In this document: one piece after another, positions 28,905-38,280 of the stretch
How positions within the stretch are numbered: the first letter of the stretch is position 1
Layout of the letters: the number at the start of each line of letters is the position of its first letter
Assembly (NCBI RefSeq): GCF_033110285.1
Contig: NZ_CP136995.1
Span: 1,860,001-1,924,000, forward strand
Origin: Ottowia sp. SB7-C50
GTDB taxonomy: Bacteria; Pseudomonadota; Gammaproteobacteria; Burkholderiales; Burkholderiaceae_C
Length of the DNA stretch: 64,000 bases
Direction: 5' to 3'
Position numbers and translations under genes: made by a program
Notes under the pieces: generated by a model
Database searches by the model: none
Seen by the model: only the letters and a program-made list of their open reading frames with translations
What the model was told of the DNA's origin: nothing

Positions 28905-28956
28905 TGCTATGAATGTAAGAGCTGCCTGCCCACCTCTGGCAAGGGGTGGCAGCGGT
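28905..28956 (+). repeat. Family A repeat (intergenic)
   Basis: AATGTAAGAGCTGCC is followed by a stem of CTGCCCACC against GGGTGGCAG. The stem differs in sequence from other copies but still pairs. It lies between the MDR and thioesterase genes. Confidence 0.6.
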
Positions 28957-28970
28957 TGAGGCACTGAAAA

Positions 28971-29411
28971 TCAGTCGGTGGGCAGCGGGCCCGGGGTGTG
29001 GTCCGGCCGCTCGGCCGGCGCCACGTACTTGAAGGTACCGGTGGCCGTGGCGCACAACTGGCCTGCCGGGTCGTAAATGGCACCTTCGACAAACGCCATG
29101 GTGCGTGTGCGGTGCAGCAGCCTGCCCTTGCCCACCAGCGGCTCACCGTGTTTGGACGCGGGTGCGGGCCGCATGAAGCTGGTCTTCATCTCGATGGTGA
29201 CGATGCCGCTGTGCACGTTGGCGCTGCGCGCCGCCGTGGCCATGATGACATCCAGAAACGTCATCACCGCGCCGCCATGCGACACGCCGAACGAGTTGCA
29301 ATGCTCGGGGCGCGGCGCAAAGTGCAGCGTCGACTCACCGCCCTCAAAGCGCTCCAGCGTGAAGCCGAGGTGGTGAACGAAGGGGATGACGGCGCCGAAG
29401 TCGAGGCTCAT
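28971..29411 (-). CDS. PaaI-family hotdog thioesterase
   Basis: 146 aa, one hotdog fold. HCNSFGVSHGGAVMTFLDV carries the HGG motif that binds CoA and the Asp/Asn catalytic region, and VTIEMKTSFMRPA follows. Family members hydrolyse aryl- or acyl-CoA and rescue trapped CoA. Start ATG 29411 places the fold at the N-terminus; the frame upstream runs into repeat C. Its position among acyl-CoA genes suits a CoA-recycling role. Confidence 0.88.
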   Translation of the reverse strand: MSLDFGAVIPFVHHLGFTLERFEGGESTLHFAPRPEHCNSFGVSHGGAVMTFLDVIMATAARSANVHSGIVTIEMKTSFMRPAPASKHGEPLVGKGRLLHRTRTMAFVEGAIYDPAGQLCATATGTFKYVAPAERPDHTPGPLPTD

Positions 29412-29422
29412 GGTGTACCTTG

Positions 29423-29524
29423 CTCCCTCCCCCGCTGGGGGAGGGTTGGGGCGGGGGTCCACCACGACGCTAAAGCGGCGCTCGGCTCGCCCCCATCCCT
29501 GCCTTCCCCCAGCGGGGGAAGGAG
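29423..29524. repeat. Family C inverted repeat pair
   Basis: CCCTCCCCCGCTGGGGGAGG at the left and CCTTCCCCCAGCGGGGGAAGG (split across 29502-29522) at the right flank about 60 bp. It lies between the thioesterase and SDR genes. A related element interrupts purL at 60590-60705. Confidence 0.75.
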
Positions 29525-29547
29525 TGAATCCAGTCCGCTGCGCATGG

Positions 29548-30339
29548 TCAGCCGCCGGTGATGACGCTCACGCCACCATCCACCGCCAGCCACTGCCCCG
29601 TGATGTGCTTGCCCGCGTCGCTGGCGTACAGCAGCGTGATGCCCTTCAGGTCCTCGTCGTCGCCCAGGCGCTTCAGCGGCGCATGCGCGGCCAGCTTTTC
29701 TTCGCCCAGCTTTTCCAGCGTGCCACGCGTCATCTTGCTGGGGAAGAAACCCGGGCAGATGGCGTTAACGGTGATGCCGTACCTGCCCCATTCGGTGGCC
29801 AGTGCGCGCGTGAAATTGACGACCGCGCCCTTGCTGGTGTTGTAGGCGATGGTCTGCATCTCGGGCGGGTTGCCGCCCAGCCCGGCGATGCTGGCGATGT
29901 TGATGATGCGCCCTTGCTTGCGGCCGATCATGCTCTTCTTGGCCACGCGCTGGCTCAGCAGAAAGTAGCCGCGCACGTTGAGGTTCATCACCTTATCCCA
30001 GGCATCCAGCGGGTGGTCCTCGGCCGGCGCGCCCCAGGCGGCGCCCGCGTTGTTGACCAGGATGTCGATGTCGCCCATGCGCTCCAACGTTTCGTCGGCC
30101 AGGCGGTGGATGTCGGCTTCGATGGCGCAGTCGGCGGCGATCCAGCGCGCGTCAATGCCGGCGGATTGCAGTTCGGCCACCGACTCTTCGAGATCGGCCG
30201 CCTTGCGCGAGCTGAGCATGATGCGCGCGCCCGCCTCGCCCAGCGCGTGCGCCATCTGCAGGCCCAGCCCGCGCGAGCCGCCGGTGACGAGGGCCGTCTT
30301 GCCCTTCAGGTCGAACAGTTGTTGGATGGTGCGGGTCAT
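29548..30339 (-). CDS. SDR family oxidoreductase
   Basis: A 263-aa classical SDR. Cofactor loop TGGSRGLG at residues 19-26, NNAGAAWG near residue 94, Ser in NIASIAG near residue 150 and YNTSKGAV near residue 168, then PGFFPSKMT. Arg in SSRKA after the second strand suggests NADPH. The C-terminal AVDGGVSVITGG is typical of FabG-like enzymes. Start MTRTIQQLF at 30339 is preferred over an ATG 13 codons upstream. It sits among acyl-CoA genes, so a 3-oxoacyl or hydroxyacyl substrate is plausible. Confidence 0.92.
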   Translation of the reverse strand: MTRTIQQLFDLKGKTALVTGGSRGLGLQMAHALGEAGARIMLSSRKAADLEESVAELQSAGIDARWIAADCAIEADIHRLADETLERMGDIDILVNNAGAAWGAPAEDHPLDAWDKVMNLNVRGYFLLSQRVAKKSMIGRKQGRIINIASIAGLGGNPPEMQTIAYNTSKGAVVNFTRALATEWGRYGITVNAICPGFFPSKMTRGTLEKLGEEKLAAHAPLKRLGDDEDLKGITLLYASDAGKHITGQWLAVDGGVSVITGG

Positions 30340-30383
30340 ATTCTTCAGGGTTGTGGGTGTGCGATAACAAGATGCCACATCAT

Positions 30384-30475
30384 CCCGTCATTCCCGCGAA
30401 GGCGGGAATGCAGGTTGGCCGCCCGGACGCGTTTTGCTCACACGCCCGTGGATTCCCGCCTTCGCGGGAATGACA
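30384..30475. repeat. Family D paired repeat (ATTCCCGCGAAGGCGGGAAT type)
   Basis: GTCATTCCCGCGAAGGCGGG at the left and the inverted ATTCCCGCCTTCGCGGGAAT at the right, about 45 bp apart. This palindrome is widespread in beta- and gammaproteobacteria. It lies between the SDR and the acyl-CoA dehydrogenase. Confidence 0.85.
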
Positions 30476-30496
30476 GTCGATACGTCTGCTGCGCAG

Positions 30497-32326
30497 TCAA
30501 AACGCCTGCTCCGGCATGTCGGCGCAGGTCATGTCGCGCGATTCCACCACGCGCAGCCAGGCGTCGATCCTGGGCAGCTCGTAGTGATAAAAATAACGGG
30601 TCGCGCTTGCCACGCCTTGCGCAGCAGCTTCTGTTTTTGTAGCGTCGGCGACCAGCGCCAGCTCCAGCCAGGTCCAGGCGATCACCACATGGCCAAACGC
30701 CTGCATGTAAGGCACGGCGTTGGCCAAGGCTTCGGTCGGGTTGCCGGTGGCCCAGGCGGCCTTGGTGACGGCGCCGACGCGCGCCAGCGCCTTGGCCAGG
30801 GCATTGGCGTGTGGCGCCAGCGCGGGTTGCTGGATGGCGCGCTCGATGGTCGCGTTGATGCGCCCGGCCAGCAGCTTCAGGCCGCGGCCGTTTTCCATCA
30901 GCACCTTGCGGCCCAGCAAATCCATGGCCTGGATGCCGTGCGTGCCTTCGTGGATCATGTTCAAGCGGTTGTCGCGCCAATATTGCTCCACGGGGAAGTC
31001 GCGCGTGTAGCCGTAGCCGCCGTGGATCTGGATGGCCAGGCTATTGGCTTCCAGGCAGTTCTCGCTCGGCCAGCTCTTGGCAATCGGCGTCAGCACTTCA
31101 AGCAGCAGGCGCGCCTCATCCGCCTGCTGCGCATCGCCGGTGTGCTGCTCGTCGACCAGCTTTGCGCAGTACAGCAGCAGCGCCAGCGCGCCTTCGCAAT
31201 ACGCCTTTTGCGCCAGCAGCATGCGCTTGATGTCGGCGTGCTCGATCAGGCGCACGGGTGGCTGCGCGGCGTCTTTGCCCGCCGCGCCCACGGGCCTGCC
31301 CTGCGTGCGTGTCCGGGCGTATTCAAGCGACGCTTCGTAGCCCGCCAGGCCCAGCATGGCGGCGGCCATGCCGATGGCGATGCGCGCCTCGTTCATCATG
31401 TGGAACATGCAGCGCAGGCCCTGGTGCGGCTCGCCGACCAGGTAGCCCACGGCGCCGGCTTGTCCATCGACCTTGAACTGACCTTCGCCAAAGTTGAGCA
31501 GCGTGTTGGTCGTGCCGCGCCAGCCCAGCTTGTGGTTCAGGCCCGCCAGCGCCACGTCGTTGCGCACGCCGGTCAGTTGACCTTGCGTATCGACCAGCTT
31601 CTTCGGCACGATGAACAGCGAGATGCCCTTGACGCCCGGAATCAGCTTGCCATCCGGCCCCGGAATCTTGGCCAGCACCAGGTGCACGATGTTCTCGGTC
31701 AGCTCGTGCTCGCCCGACGAGATCCACATCTTGTTGCCGCGCAGGCGGTAGCGGGGGCCGAGTGGGTCGTCCTGATCTTCCAGCACGGCGCGCGTGGTGA
31801 TGTCACTCAGGGACGAGCCCGCCTGCGGCTCGCTCAGGCACATGGTGCCGGCCCAGCGGCCATTGAATTCGTTGGCGGCAAACACGCGCTGCTGCGCCTC
31901 GGTGCCATGCACCATCAGCAGGTTGGCGTTGCCCACCGTGAGCAGGTTGGAGCCGATGCTGATCGACGCCTTGCCAAAGAAGGCATTGGCCGCCGCCTCG
32001 ACCAGATAAGGTAGCTGCATGCCGCCGTGTTCGTAGTCCTGCGCAGCGGCCAGCATGCCGGATTCCGCGTAGGCGGCACGCGCATCGTGCGTGGCCTGGG
32101 GCAGCACCACGCGCAGGCTGCCGTCCGGATCTGTTTGCGTGCGCGGCTCTTCGGTGTCGACCAGGCGGTTGAACGGCGCGTACTTTTCGCGCGCGATGCG
32201 CTCGCAGGTCTCCATCACCGCGTCGAAGGTCTCGCGCGAATGCTCGGCAAAGCGCGGGCGCTCGGTGAGCGATTCGGCCTTGAGCCAGTCGTACAGCAGG
32301 AAGTCGAGCAGCGGACGCAGGGCCAT
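30497..32326 (-). CDS. Acyl-CoA dehydrogenase, long DmdC-like form
   Basis: 609 aa, longer than classic 380-aa enzymes because of extra N- and C-terminal parts, as in the DmdC/FadE-like group with a C-terminal extension domain. The flavin region is TMCLSEPQAGSSLSDITTRA, then GNKMWISSGEHEL, and the catalytic-loop area IQIHGGYGYTRDFPVEQYWR lies near residue 435. It oxidises an acyl-CoA to the 2-enoyl-CoA and passes electrons to ETF. Residues about 565-580 (ATKTEAAAQGVASATR) overlap a family A repeat. It is downstream of the thiolase and FadB-type genes. Confidence 0.93.
   Translation of the reverse strand: MALRPLLDFLLYDWLKAESLTERPRFAEHSRETFDAVMETCERIAREKYAPFNRLVDTEEPRTQTDPDGSLRVVLPQATHDARAAYAESGMLAAAQDYEHGGMQLPYLVEAAANAFFGKASISIGSNLLTVGNANLLMVHGTEAQQRVFAANEFNGRWAGTMCLSEPQAGSSLSDITTRAVLEDQDDPLGPRYRLRGNKMWISSGEHELTENIVHLVLAKIPGPDGKLIPGVKGISLFIVPKKLVDTQGQLTGVRNDVALAGLNHKLGWRGTTNTLLNFGEGQFKVDGQAGAVGYLVGEPHQGLRCMFHMMNEARIAIGMAAAMLGLAGYEASLEYARTRTQGRPVGAAGKDAAQPPVRLIEHADIKRMLLAQKAYCEGALALLLYCAKLVDEQHTGDAQQADEARLLLEVLTPIAKSWPSENCLEANSLAIQIHGGYGYTRDFPVEQYWRDNRLNMIHEGTHGIQAMDLLGRKVLMENGRGLKLLAGRINATIERAIQQPALAPHANALAKALARVGAVTKAAWATGNPTEALANAVPYMQAFGHVVIAWTWLELALVADATKTEAAAQGVASATRYFYHYELPRIDAWLRVVESRDMTCADMPEQAF
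30598..30642 (-). repeat. Degenerate family A repeat inside the acyl-CoA dehydrogenase gene
   Basis: In reverse orientation it reads GCTACAAAAACAGAAGCTGC followed by GCGCAAGGCGTGGCAAGCGC. The head is altered, but the arms keep GCGC ends. It is in frame. Confidence 0.45.
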
Positions 32327-32339
32327 GATGTTAAAAAAA

Positions 32340-32382
32340 CGCTGCAGCGCTTTCCCAACAAGCGCTTTCAGCTATCAATTCA
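32340..32382 (-). repeat. Family A repeat (intergenic)
   Basis: In reverse orientation, AATTGATAGCTGAA is followed by AGCGCTT and AAGCGCT arms (32346-32352 and 32360-32366). It lies between thiolase and acyl-CoA dehydrogenase. Confidence 0.75.
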
Positions 32383-32412
32383 ATAACAAACGGCGCCACG
32401 TGCGGTGGCGCC
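32381..32412 (-). terminator. Probable intrinsic terminator after thiolase
   Basis: GGCGCCAC (32392-32399) pairs with GTGGCGCC (32405-32412) with a 5-nt loop. Reading leftward, the T-rich GTTTGTTATTG follows. The tail is imperfect. Confidence 0.5.
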
Positions 32413-32421
32413 GCGCCTCGA

Positions 32422-33597
32422 TCAAAGCACCTCGAAGATGCCCGCGGCGCCCATGCCGCCGCCGATGCACATCGTGACCGCCACGCGCTTGGCGCCACGG
32501 CGCTTGCCCTCGATCAGTGCATGGCCCGTCAGGCGCTGGCCGCTCACGCCGTAGGGGTGGCCCAGCGCGATGGCGCCGCCGTTCACGTTCAGGCGGTCGG
32601 CGGGAATGCCCAGCTTGTCGCGGCAGTACAGCACCTGCACGGCAAAGGCTTCGTTCAGCTCCCACAGGTCGATGTCGCTGACCTTCAGGCCCAGCTTGGC
32701 CAGCACCTTGGGCACGGCGAACACGGGGCCGATGCCCATTTCGTCGGGTTCGCAGCCGGCCACGGCAAAGCCGAGGAAGCGGCCCATGGGCTTGAGGTTG
32801 TGCTTGCTGGCGTAGTCCTCGCTGACCACCACGCAGGCGCCCGCCCCGTCGCTGAACTGGCTGGCGTTGCCGGCCGTGATCAGGCCGCCGGGCAAGGCGG
32901 GCTTGATGCCGCTGATGCCTTCCTTGGTCGTACCTTCGCGCGTGCCTTCGTCCTTGCTGCAGGTGACTTCCTTGGCGCGCAGGCCCATCACCGGGTCGGC
33001 CACGCCGGCGGTGACGGTAATGGGGGCGATCTCGTCGTCGAACTTGCCGGCGGCCTGCGCGGCGCAGGCCTTCTGCTGGCTGGCGGCGCCGTATTCGTCC
33101 ATGGCGTCGCGGTCGATGTGGTAGCGCTTGGCGACCTGCTCGGCGGTCTGCAGCATGCTCCAGTAGATGGCGGGCACCTTGGCTTCGAGGTTGGGGTCGC
33201 GCAGCATGTGGGTGTTCATTTCCTGCTGCACGCACGAGATGCTTTCGACCCCGCCGGCCACGAACACGTCGGCCTCGCCGGCGATGATGCGCTGCGCCGC
33301 CAGGGCGATGGTCTGCAGGCCCGACGAGCAGAAGCGGTTGACCGTCATGCCCGACGTGGTGACCGGGCAGCCGGCCATCAGCGCGATCTGGCGGCCGATG
33401 TTGGCGCCGGTGGCGCCTTCGGGGTTGGCGCAGCCCATGATGACGTCGTCCACCGCGCCGAATTCGATGCCGGCGCGCTCGATGGCGTGCTTGACCGCGT
33501 GGCCGCCGAGCGTGGCGCCATGGGTCATGTTGAAAGCGCCCTTCCAGCTCTTGGCGAGCGGCGTGCGGGCGGTGGAAACGATGACGGCTTTGCTCAT
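32422..33597 (-). CDS. Acetyl-CoA C-acyltransferase (thiolase)
   Basis: 391 aa. The active-site Cys lies in NRFCSSGLQ near residue 89, and the His and second Cys lie in [12 protein letters not shown] and [13 protein letters not shown]. It cleaves 3-ketoacyl-CoA to acetyl-CoA and a shortened acyl-CoA. A GAAAGG ribosome site precedes ATG 33597. It follows M20 peptidase and the FadB-type gene on the same strand. Together with FadB and the acyl-CoA dehydrogenase it supplies every step of beta-oxidation. Confidence 0.95.
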   Translation of the reverse strand: MSKAVIVSTARTPLAKSWKGAFNMTHGATLGGHAVKHAIERAGIEFGAVDDVIMGCANPEGATGANIGRQIALMAGCPVTTSGMTVNRFCSSGLQTIALAAQRIIAGEADVFVAGGVESISCVQQEMNTHMLRDPNLEAKVPAIYWSMLQTAEQVAKRYHIDRDAMDEYGAASQQKACAAQAAGKFDDEIAPITVTAGVADPVMGLRAKEVTCSKDEGTREGTTKEGISGIKPALPGGLITAGNASQFSDGAGACVVVSEDYASKHNLKPMGRFLGFAVAGCEPDEMGIGPVFAVPKVLAKLGLKVSDIDLWELNEAFAVQVLYCRDKLGIPADRLNVNGGAIALGHPYGVSGQRLTGHALIEGKRRGAKRVAVTMCIGGGMGAAGIFEVL

Positions 33598-33634
33598 GGG
33601 GCAACCTTTCTTGAAAGACGTGAAGGATGAAGAC

Positions 33635-35132
33635 TTATTGCGCCGCGCCCTCGCCCGCCGAGGCGTTGCGCAGCAGTTGGACATAGAAGCGGATCAGCTC
33701 GCCCAGGTTGGCGATGCTGACGCGCTCGTTGGTGCCGTGAAACCGCGCCAGGTCTTCGGACTTGGCGCGCACGGGCGAAAAGCGGTAAACGTGGTCGCTG
33801 ACCGCGGTGAAGTGCCGCGAATCGGTGGCGGCGATCATCAGGCCGGGCGCGACCAGCGTTTCGGGAAACAGCGAGCGCAGCGTGCGGCTCAGCAGCGCAT
33901 ACGACGTCGAGGCGGTGGGGCTGATGGGCGACGGCTCTGAACTGCCATCGAGCGACTTCAATTCGAAGCGCCCTTCAGGTTGCGGGCCCACGGCGTCGTG
34001 CACGTGCTGCATCACCGCCTCGCGCGTGTCGCCCGGCAGCAGGCGGAAGTTGACGGTGGCGCTGGCTTCGCCGGGGATCACGTTGTCCTTGTTGCCGGCG
34101 GCCAGCACGGTGGGCGCGGTGGTGGTGCGCAGCATGGCGTTGGTGCTGGCGCCGCCTTCCAGTTGCCGCTGCACGACCGGGCCGAACAGCCACAGGTTGG
34201 ACAGCGCCACGCGTCCAAAGCCGCTCATCTCCGGCGCGATGGTGTCGAACATTTCCTTCGCCACACCGCGGATATGCGCCGGCATCTGCTTGTCTTCCAG
34301 CCGCGCCAGCGCGCTGCTCAGCATGCCGATGGCGCCCGTGCCAGCGGCCGGCGGCATGGACGAGTGGCCCGGCGTGCCGGTGGCGCGCATCACCACCGAC
34401 AGATAGCCCTTTTCAGCGATGCCGATCAGGGCGGCGGGTTTTTCCAGGCCTTTCAGGATGCCTTCGGTGATCAGCAGGCCTTCGTCCAGTACGAAGTCCA
34501 GCTTGACGCCGCGCGCAGCCAGCAGTTCGGCGATTCTTTTTGGCGCCGCGCAGGCCTCCGACTTCTTCGTCGGCACCCATGGCCAGGTAGATCGTCTGGC
34601 GCGGCTGGAACCCCTGCGCCAGCAGCATCTCGACGGCCTCCAGCTGGCTGATGAGGTTGGCCTTGTTGTCCCACGCGCCGCGGCCCCAGACGAAACCGTC
34701 CTTGATCTCGCCGGCAAAGGGTTGGGCTTGCCAGTTCGACTCGGTCCCGGGCGCGATGGGCACCACGTCCTGGTGGGCCAGCAGCAGGATGGGCTTGGCC
34801 GCGGCATTGGTGCCCGGCCAGGTGTAGAGCAACGACAGATCGCCCACCACCTCGCGCTTGAGCGCCGCATGCACGCGCGGATAGCTCTGCTGCAGGTGCG
34901 CCTGCAGCGCGCGGAACTGGTCGGCGTTGAGGCTGGCGTCGTCCAGGCTCGACACCGTCCTGGCCTGAATCGCCCGCGACAGGCGCTGGGCCGCAGCGTC
35001 GGCGTCGACGGCCAACGGCGGTGCGGCAGGCACGCTGATCTGGCGCGAACCCTGGCGCAGCGTGTTTACCGCCACCGCCGCGATCAACGCGGCGATGAGC
35101 AGCAGCACGGCGAGCGCCCCTTTCTTCAGCAC
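33635..35132 (-). CDS. M20 family metallopeptidase, membrane-anchored (frameshifted)
   Basis: About 498 aa after correction. One membrane segment ([19 protein letters not shown]) at residues 5-23 is followed by an M20 peptidase resembling PM20D1/carboxypeptidase S. Zinc and catalytic residues lie in [25 protein letters not shown] and, at the C-terminal end, ATDSRHF and RFHGTNERV. Five T at 34537-34541 shift the frame after GGLRGA; four T would join it to [11 protein letters not shown]. The start GTG 35132 has no clear ribosome site, but lies 16 bp after the FadB-type stop. It would hydrolyse N-acyl amino acids or peptides. Confidence 0.85.
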
Positions 35133-35148
35133 GGCAGAACGTTGACTG

Positions 35149-37263
35149 TCAGCCGTTGAAGCTCTTGCCCTCGGCCGCCAGCTTGGCCAGCAGCGGCGCG
35201 GGTTGCCAGAAAGCCGCGTCGTCGCGCGGGTTGCGCGCAAAGCGCTTCATGCTCTCGGCGACGTTGAACAGGCCCATCTGGTCGGCGTACTTCATGGGGC
35301 CGCCGCGCCAGATCGGGAAGCCGTAGCCCGTCAGGTACACCATGTCGATGTCGCTGGCCTTGCTGGCGATGCCGTCTTCGAGGATGTGGGCGCCTTCGTT
35401 CACCAGCGAATACACCAGGCGCTCCACGATCTCCTGGTCGCTGATCTTGCGCGGCGTGATGCCCTGGTCCTTGCGGTGCTTCTCGACCATGTCTTCGACC
35501 AGCCTGGACGGGATGGCGTCGCGCTTGCCGGGCTGGTAGTCGTACCAGCCGGCGCCCGTCTTCTGGCCAAAGCGGCCCAGCTCGCACAGCAGGTCAGCCG
35601 TCTTGCTGTACTTCATGTCGGGCTTTTCTTGATAGCGGCGCTTGCGGATGGCCCAGCCGATGTCGTTGCCAGCCAGGTCGCCCATGCGGAACGGGCCCAT
35701 GGCAAAGCCGAACTTCTCGATGGCCTTGTCGACCTGTTGCGGCGTGGCGCCCTCCTCCAGCAAAAACCCAGCCTGGCGGCTGTACTGCTCGATCATGCGG
35801 TTGCCAATGAAGCCGTCGCACACGCCCGAGACCACGGCGGTTTTCTTGATCTTCTTGGCAATGGCCATCACGGTGGCCAGCACGTCTTTCGCCGTGGCCT
35901 TGCCGCGCACCACTTCCAGCAGCTTCATCACGTTGGCCGGGCTGAAGAAGTGCATGCCGACCACGTCCTGCGGGCGCTTGGTGAAGGCGGCGATCTGGTC
36001 CACATCCAGCGTGGACGTGTTGGACGCAAGGATGGCGCCGGGCTTGGCCACTTCGTCCAGCTTCTTGAACACGGCTTCCTTCACGCCCATTTCCTCGAAC
36101 ACGGCTTCGATGATCAGGTCGGCGTCCTTCAGGTCGTCGTAGTTCAGCGTCGACGTGAGCAGGCCCATGCGCTGCTCGTACTTGTCCTGTTTGAGTTTGC
36201 CGCGCTTGAGCTGCGATTCGTAGTTCTTGCGGATGGTGGCCAGGCCGCGGTCCAGCGCTTCCTGCTTGGTTTCCAGAATGGTGACCGGAATGCCGGCGTT
36301 GAGGAAGTTCATGGCAATGCCGCCGCCCATGGTGCCGGCGCCGATCACGCCGACCTTCTTCACCTCGCGCGGCTTCACGTCGTCGCCCACGTCGGGAATC
36401 TTGCTGGCGGCGCGCTCGGCGGCAAAGATGTGGCGCAGCGCCTTGCACTCGGGCGTCTGCATCAGGTTGATGAAGATCTCGCGTTCCTTGGCCAGCGCGT
36501 CGTCAAACTTGTACTTGGTGGCGTTTTCCACCGCGTCCACGCACTTGGCGGGCGCCGGAAAGTTCTTGGCCATGCCCTTGACCATGTTGCGCGCGAACTG
36601 GAAGTACGCATCGCCATTGGGGTGCTTGCACGGCAGGTTGCGCACCAGCGGCAGCGCCGAGCCATCGGCGTGCCTGGCGGCCATCTCTTTGGCCAGCGCC
36701 ACGGCTTCTTCCAGCAGCTTTTCGGGCGACGAGGCCATCTTGTCGAACAGCTTCTGGCCCGGCAGGCTGGCCAGCAGTTCGCTGTTGACAGGATCGCCCT
36801 TGACGATCATGTTCAGCGCGGTTTCAACACCCAGCACGCGCGGCAGGCGCACGGTGCCGCCGGCGCCGGGGATCAGGCCCAGCTTGACTTCGGGCAGCGC
36901 GATCTTGGCGCCCGGCGCGGCGATGCGGTAGTGTGCGCCCAGCGCCAGTTCCAGCCCGCCGCCCATGGCGACCGAGTGCACGGCAGCAACCACGGGCTTG
37001 CGCGACTGCTCGACCGCGGTGATGACCGACAGCAGGATCGGCTCCTGCATCGCGCGCGGCGAATTGAATTCACGGATGTCGGCGCCGCCGGAAAAGGCCT
37101 TGCCCTCGCCCGTCAGCACGATGGCCTTGACGGCCGGATCGGCGTTGGCCTTTTCCAGCCCGTTGGTGATGCCCACGCGCGTCTCGTAGCCGAGGCCGTT
37201 GACGGGCGGGTTGTGCATGGAAATGATGGCGACGTCGCCTTGAACCTGGTATTGCGCGGTCAT
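35149..37263 (-). CDS. FadB-type bifunctional enoyl-CoA hydratase / 3-hydroxyacyl-CoA dehydrogenase
   Basis: 704 aa. Residues 1-190 are a crotonase domain: the oxyanion loop GGADIREFNSP near residue 58 and AMGGGLELALG near residue 99. Residues about 300 onward are 3-hydroxyacyl-CoA dehydrogenase: GVIGAGTMGGGIA near residue 305, NTSTLDV, and HFFSPANVMKLLEVV with the catalytic His. It hydrates enoyl-CoA and oxidises the product with NAD. A ribosome site (complement of CTCCT, 37272-37276) precedes ATG 37263. It heads the oxidation part of the block. Confidence 0.94.
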   Translation of the reverse strand: MTAQYQVQGDVAIISMHNPPVNGLGYETRVGITNGLEKANADPAVKAIVLTGEGKAFSGGADIREFNSPRAMQEPILLSVITAVEQSRKPVVAAVHSVAMGGGLELALGAHYRIAAPGAKIALPEVKLGLIPGAGGTVRLPRVLGVETALNMIVKGDPVNSELLASLPGQKLFDKMASSPEKLLEEAVALAKEMAARHADGSALPLVRNLPCKHPNGDAYFQFARNMVKGMAKNFPAPAKCVDAVENATKYKFDDALAKEREIFINLMQTPECKALRHIFAAERAASKIPDVGDDVKPREVKKVGVIGAGTMGGGIAMNFLNAGIPVTILETKQEALDRGLATIRKNYESQLKRGKLKQDKYEQRMGLLTSTLNYDDLKDADLIIEAVFEEMGVKEAVFKKLDEVAKPGAILASNTSTLDVDQIAAFTKRPQDVVGMHFFSPANVMKLLEVVRGKATAKDVLATVMAIAKKIKKTAVVSGVCDGFIGNRMIEQYSRQAGFLLEEGATPQQVDKAIEKFGFAMGPFRMGDLAGNDIGWAIRKRRYQEKPDMKYSKTADLLCELGRFGQKTGAGWYDYQPGKRDAIPSRLVEDMVEKHRKDQGITPRKISDQEIVERLVYSLVNEGAHILEDGIASKASDIDMVYLTGYGFPIWRGGPMKYADQMGLFNVAESMKRFARNPRDDAAFWQPAPLLAKLAAEGKSFNG

Positions 37264-37572
37264 GGATGCGGACTCCTGGAGTTTCTTGTGAGGTGGTTTG
37301 TCATACACACCGGGACAACCGATGCATTTTGAAAGAGGATAGGCCCGACTGCAAACAAGCTTGTCGCCGCAGGGACAAAACCCATTGTGGCCCCGGATGG
37401 CGGCGGCTGGACGAATGCCGTCACCCGGTTGATCTCAAGGCGCGCTGCGGCGCCTTTCATGCGCCTGTACACGCTACTGGATTACCATAAAAAACCGTGC
37501 CTGGCGCTTGCTGTACAAGCGTTGACAGCTATCAATACAATAGCTTTCGCCATCGCTGGCGCACAGGCGGCG
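37264..37572. other. Intergenic region between FadB-type and livF genes
   Basis: 309 bp without a credible gene. It holds the ribosome site and presumably the promoter of the FadB-type gene at its left end, and a family A repeat at 37497-37542. No clear -35/-10 pair was identified. Confidence 0.5.
37497..37542 (-). repeat. Family A repeat (intergenic)
   Basis: In reverse orientation, GTATTGATAGCTGTC is followed by ACGCTTG and CAAGCGC arms. It lies 31 bp after the livF stop. Confidence 0.75.
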
Positions 37573-38280
37573 TCAAACTTCGAGCCACTCCTTGCGGATC
37601 GCCGCATCGGCACGCAGCTGGTCCGGCGAGCCATCGAACACGATGCAGCCGTGGCCCATGACGAGCGCGCGGTCAGAGATGCGCATGGCAATGGTCAGCT
37701 TCTGCTCGATCAGCAGCACCGAAATGCCGCGCTCCTTGAGCTTTTTCAGGTATTCGCCCACCAGCTCGACGATCTTGGGCGCCAGGCCTTCCGTGGGCTC
37801 GTCGATGATGATGAGATCGGGGTCGCCCATCAGCGTGCGGCACAGCGTCAGCATCTGCTGCTCGCCACCGGACAGCACGCCGGCTTCGGTGTGCTCGCGC
37901 TCTTTCAGGCGCGGGAACATGGTGTACATGTCGCCAAAAGTCCAGCGGCTGCCTTTGCCGCTGCCCTTCTGCCCCAGCAGCAGGTTCTGGTGCACCGTCA
38001 GCTTGGGAAAGATGTCGCGGCTTTCGGGCACATAACCCAGGCCCAGGTGCGCGACTTCGAATGGCTTCTTGCCCAGGATGGGCTGGCCCTTGAAGCGCAC
38101 GTCGCCGCGCGCATCCACCATGCCCATCACGGCCTTGGCGGTGGTGGACCGGCCCGAGCCGTTGCGCCCCAGCAGCGCCACGATTTCGCCCGGCCGCACG
38201 TCGAAGTTGACGCCGTGCAGCACGTGGCTCTTGCCGTAATAGGCGTGCAGGTCGGTGACCTGAAGCATCGACTCGGCCAT
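37573..38280 (-). CDS. livF: Liv-type ABC transporter ATP-binding protein LivF
   Basis: 235 aa. The Walker A motif reads GRNGSGRST (residues 38-46), with Arg44 where the ATP-binding Lys is expected. Walker B LIIIDEPTEGL, signature LSGGEQQ and the switch His region (LIEQKL) are otherwise normal. LivF pairs with LivG to power branched-chain amino acid or related carboxylate import. Its ATG overlaps the livG stop by one base. The Arg substitution would weaken or alter hydrolysis; partner LivG has the normal Lys. Confidence 0.94.
   Translation of the reverse strand: MAESMLQVTDLHAYYGKSHVLHGVNFDVRPGEIVALLGRNGSGRSTTAKAVMGMVDARGDVRFKGQPILGKKPFEVAHLGLGYVPESRDIFPKLTVHQNLLLGQKGSGKGSRWTFGDMYTMFPRLKEREHTEAGVLSGGEQQMLTLCRTLMGDPDLIIIDEPTEGLAPKIVELVGEYLKKLKERGISVLLIEQKLTIAMRISDRALVMGHGCIVFDGSPDQLRADAAIRKEWLEV

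Noticed and set aside
35203..37332. A 709-aa open frame opposite the FadB-type gene
   Set aside because: Shadow frame; composition is typical of antisense GC-rich sequence and it has no ribosome site.
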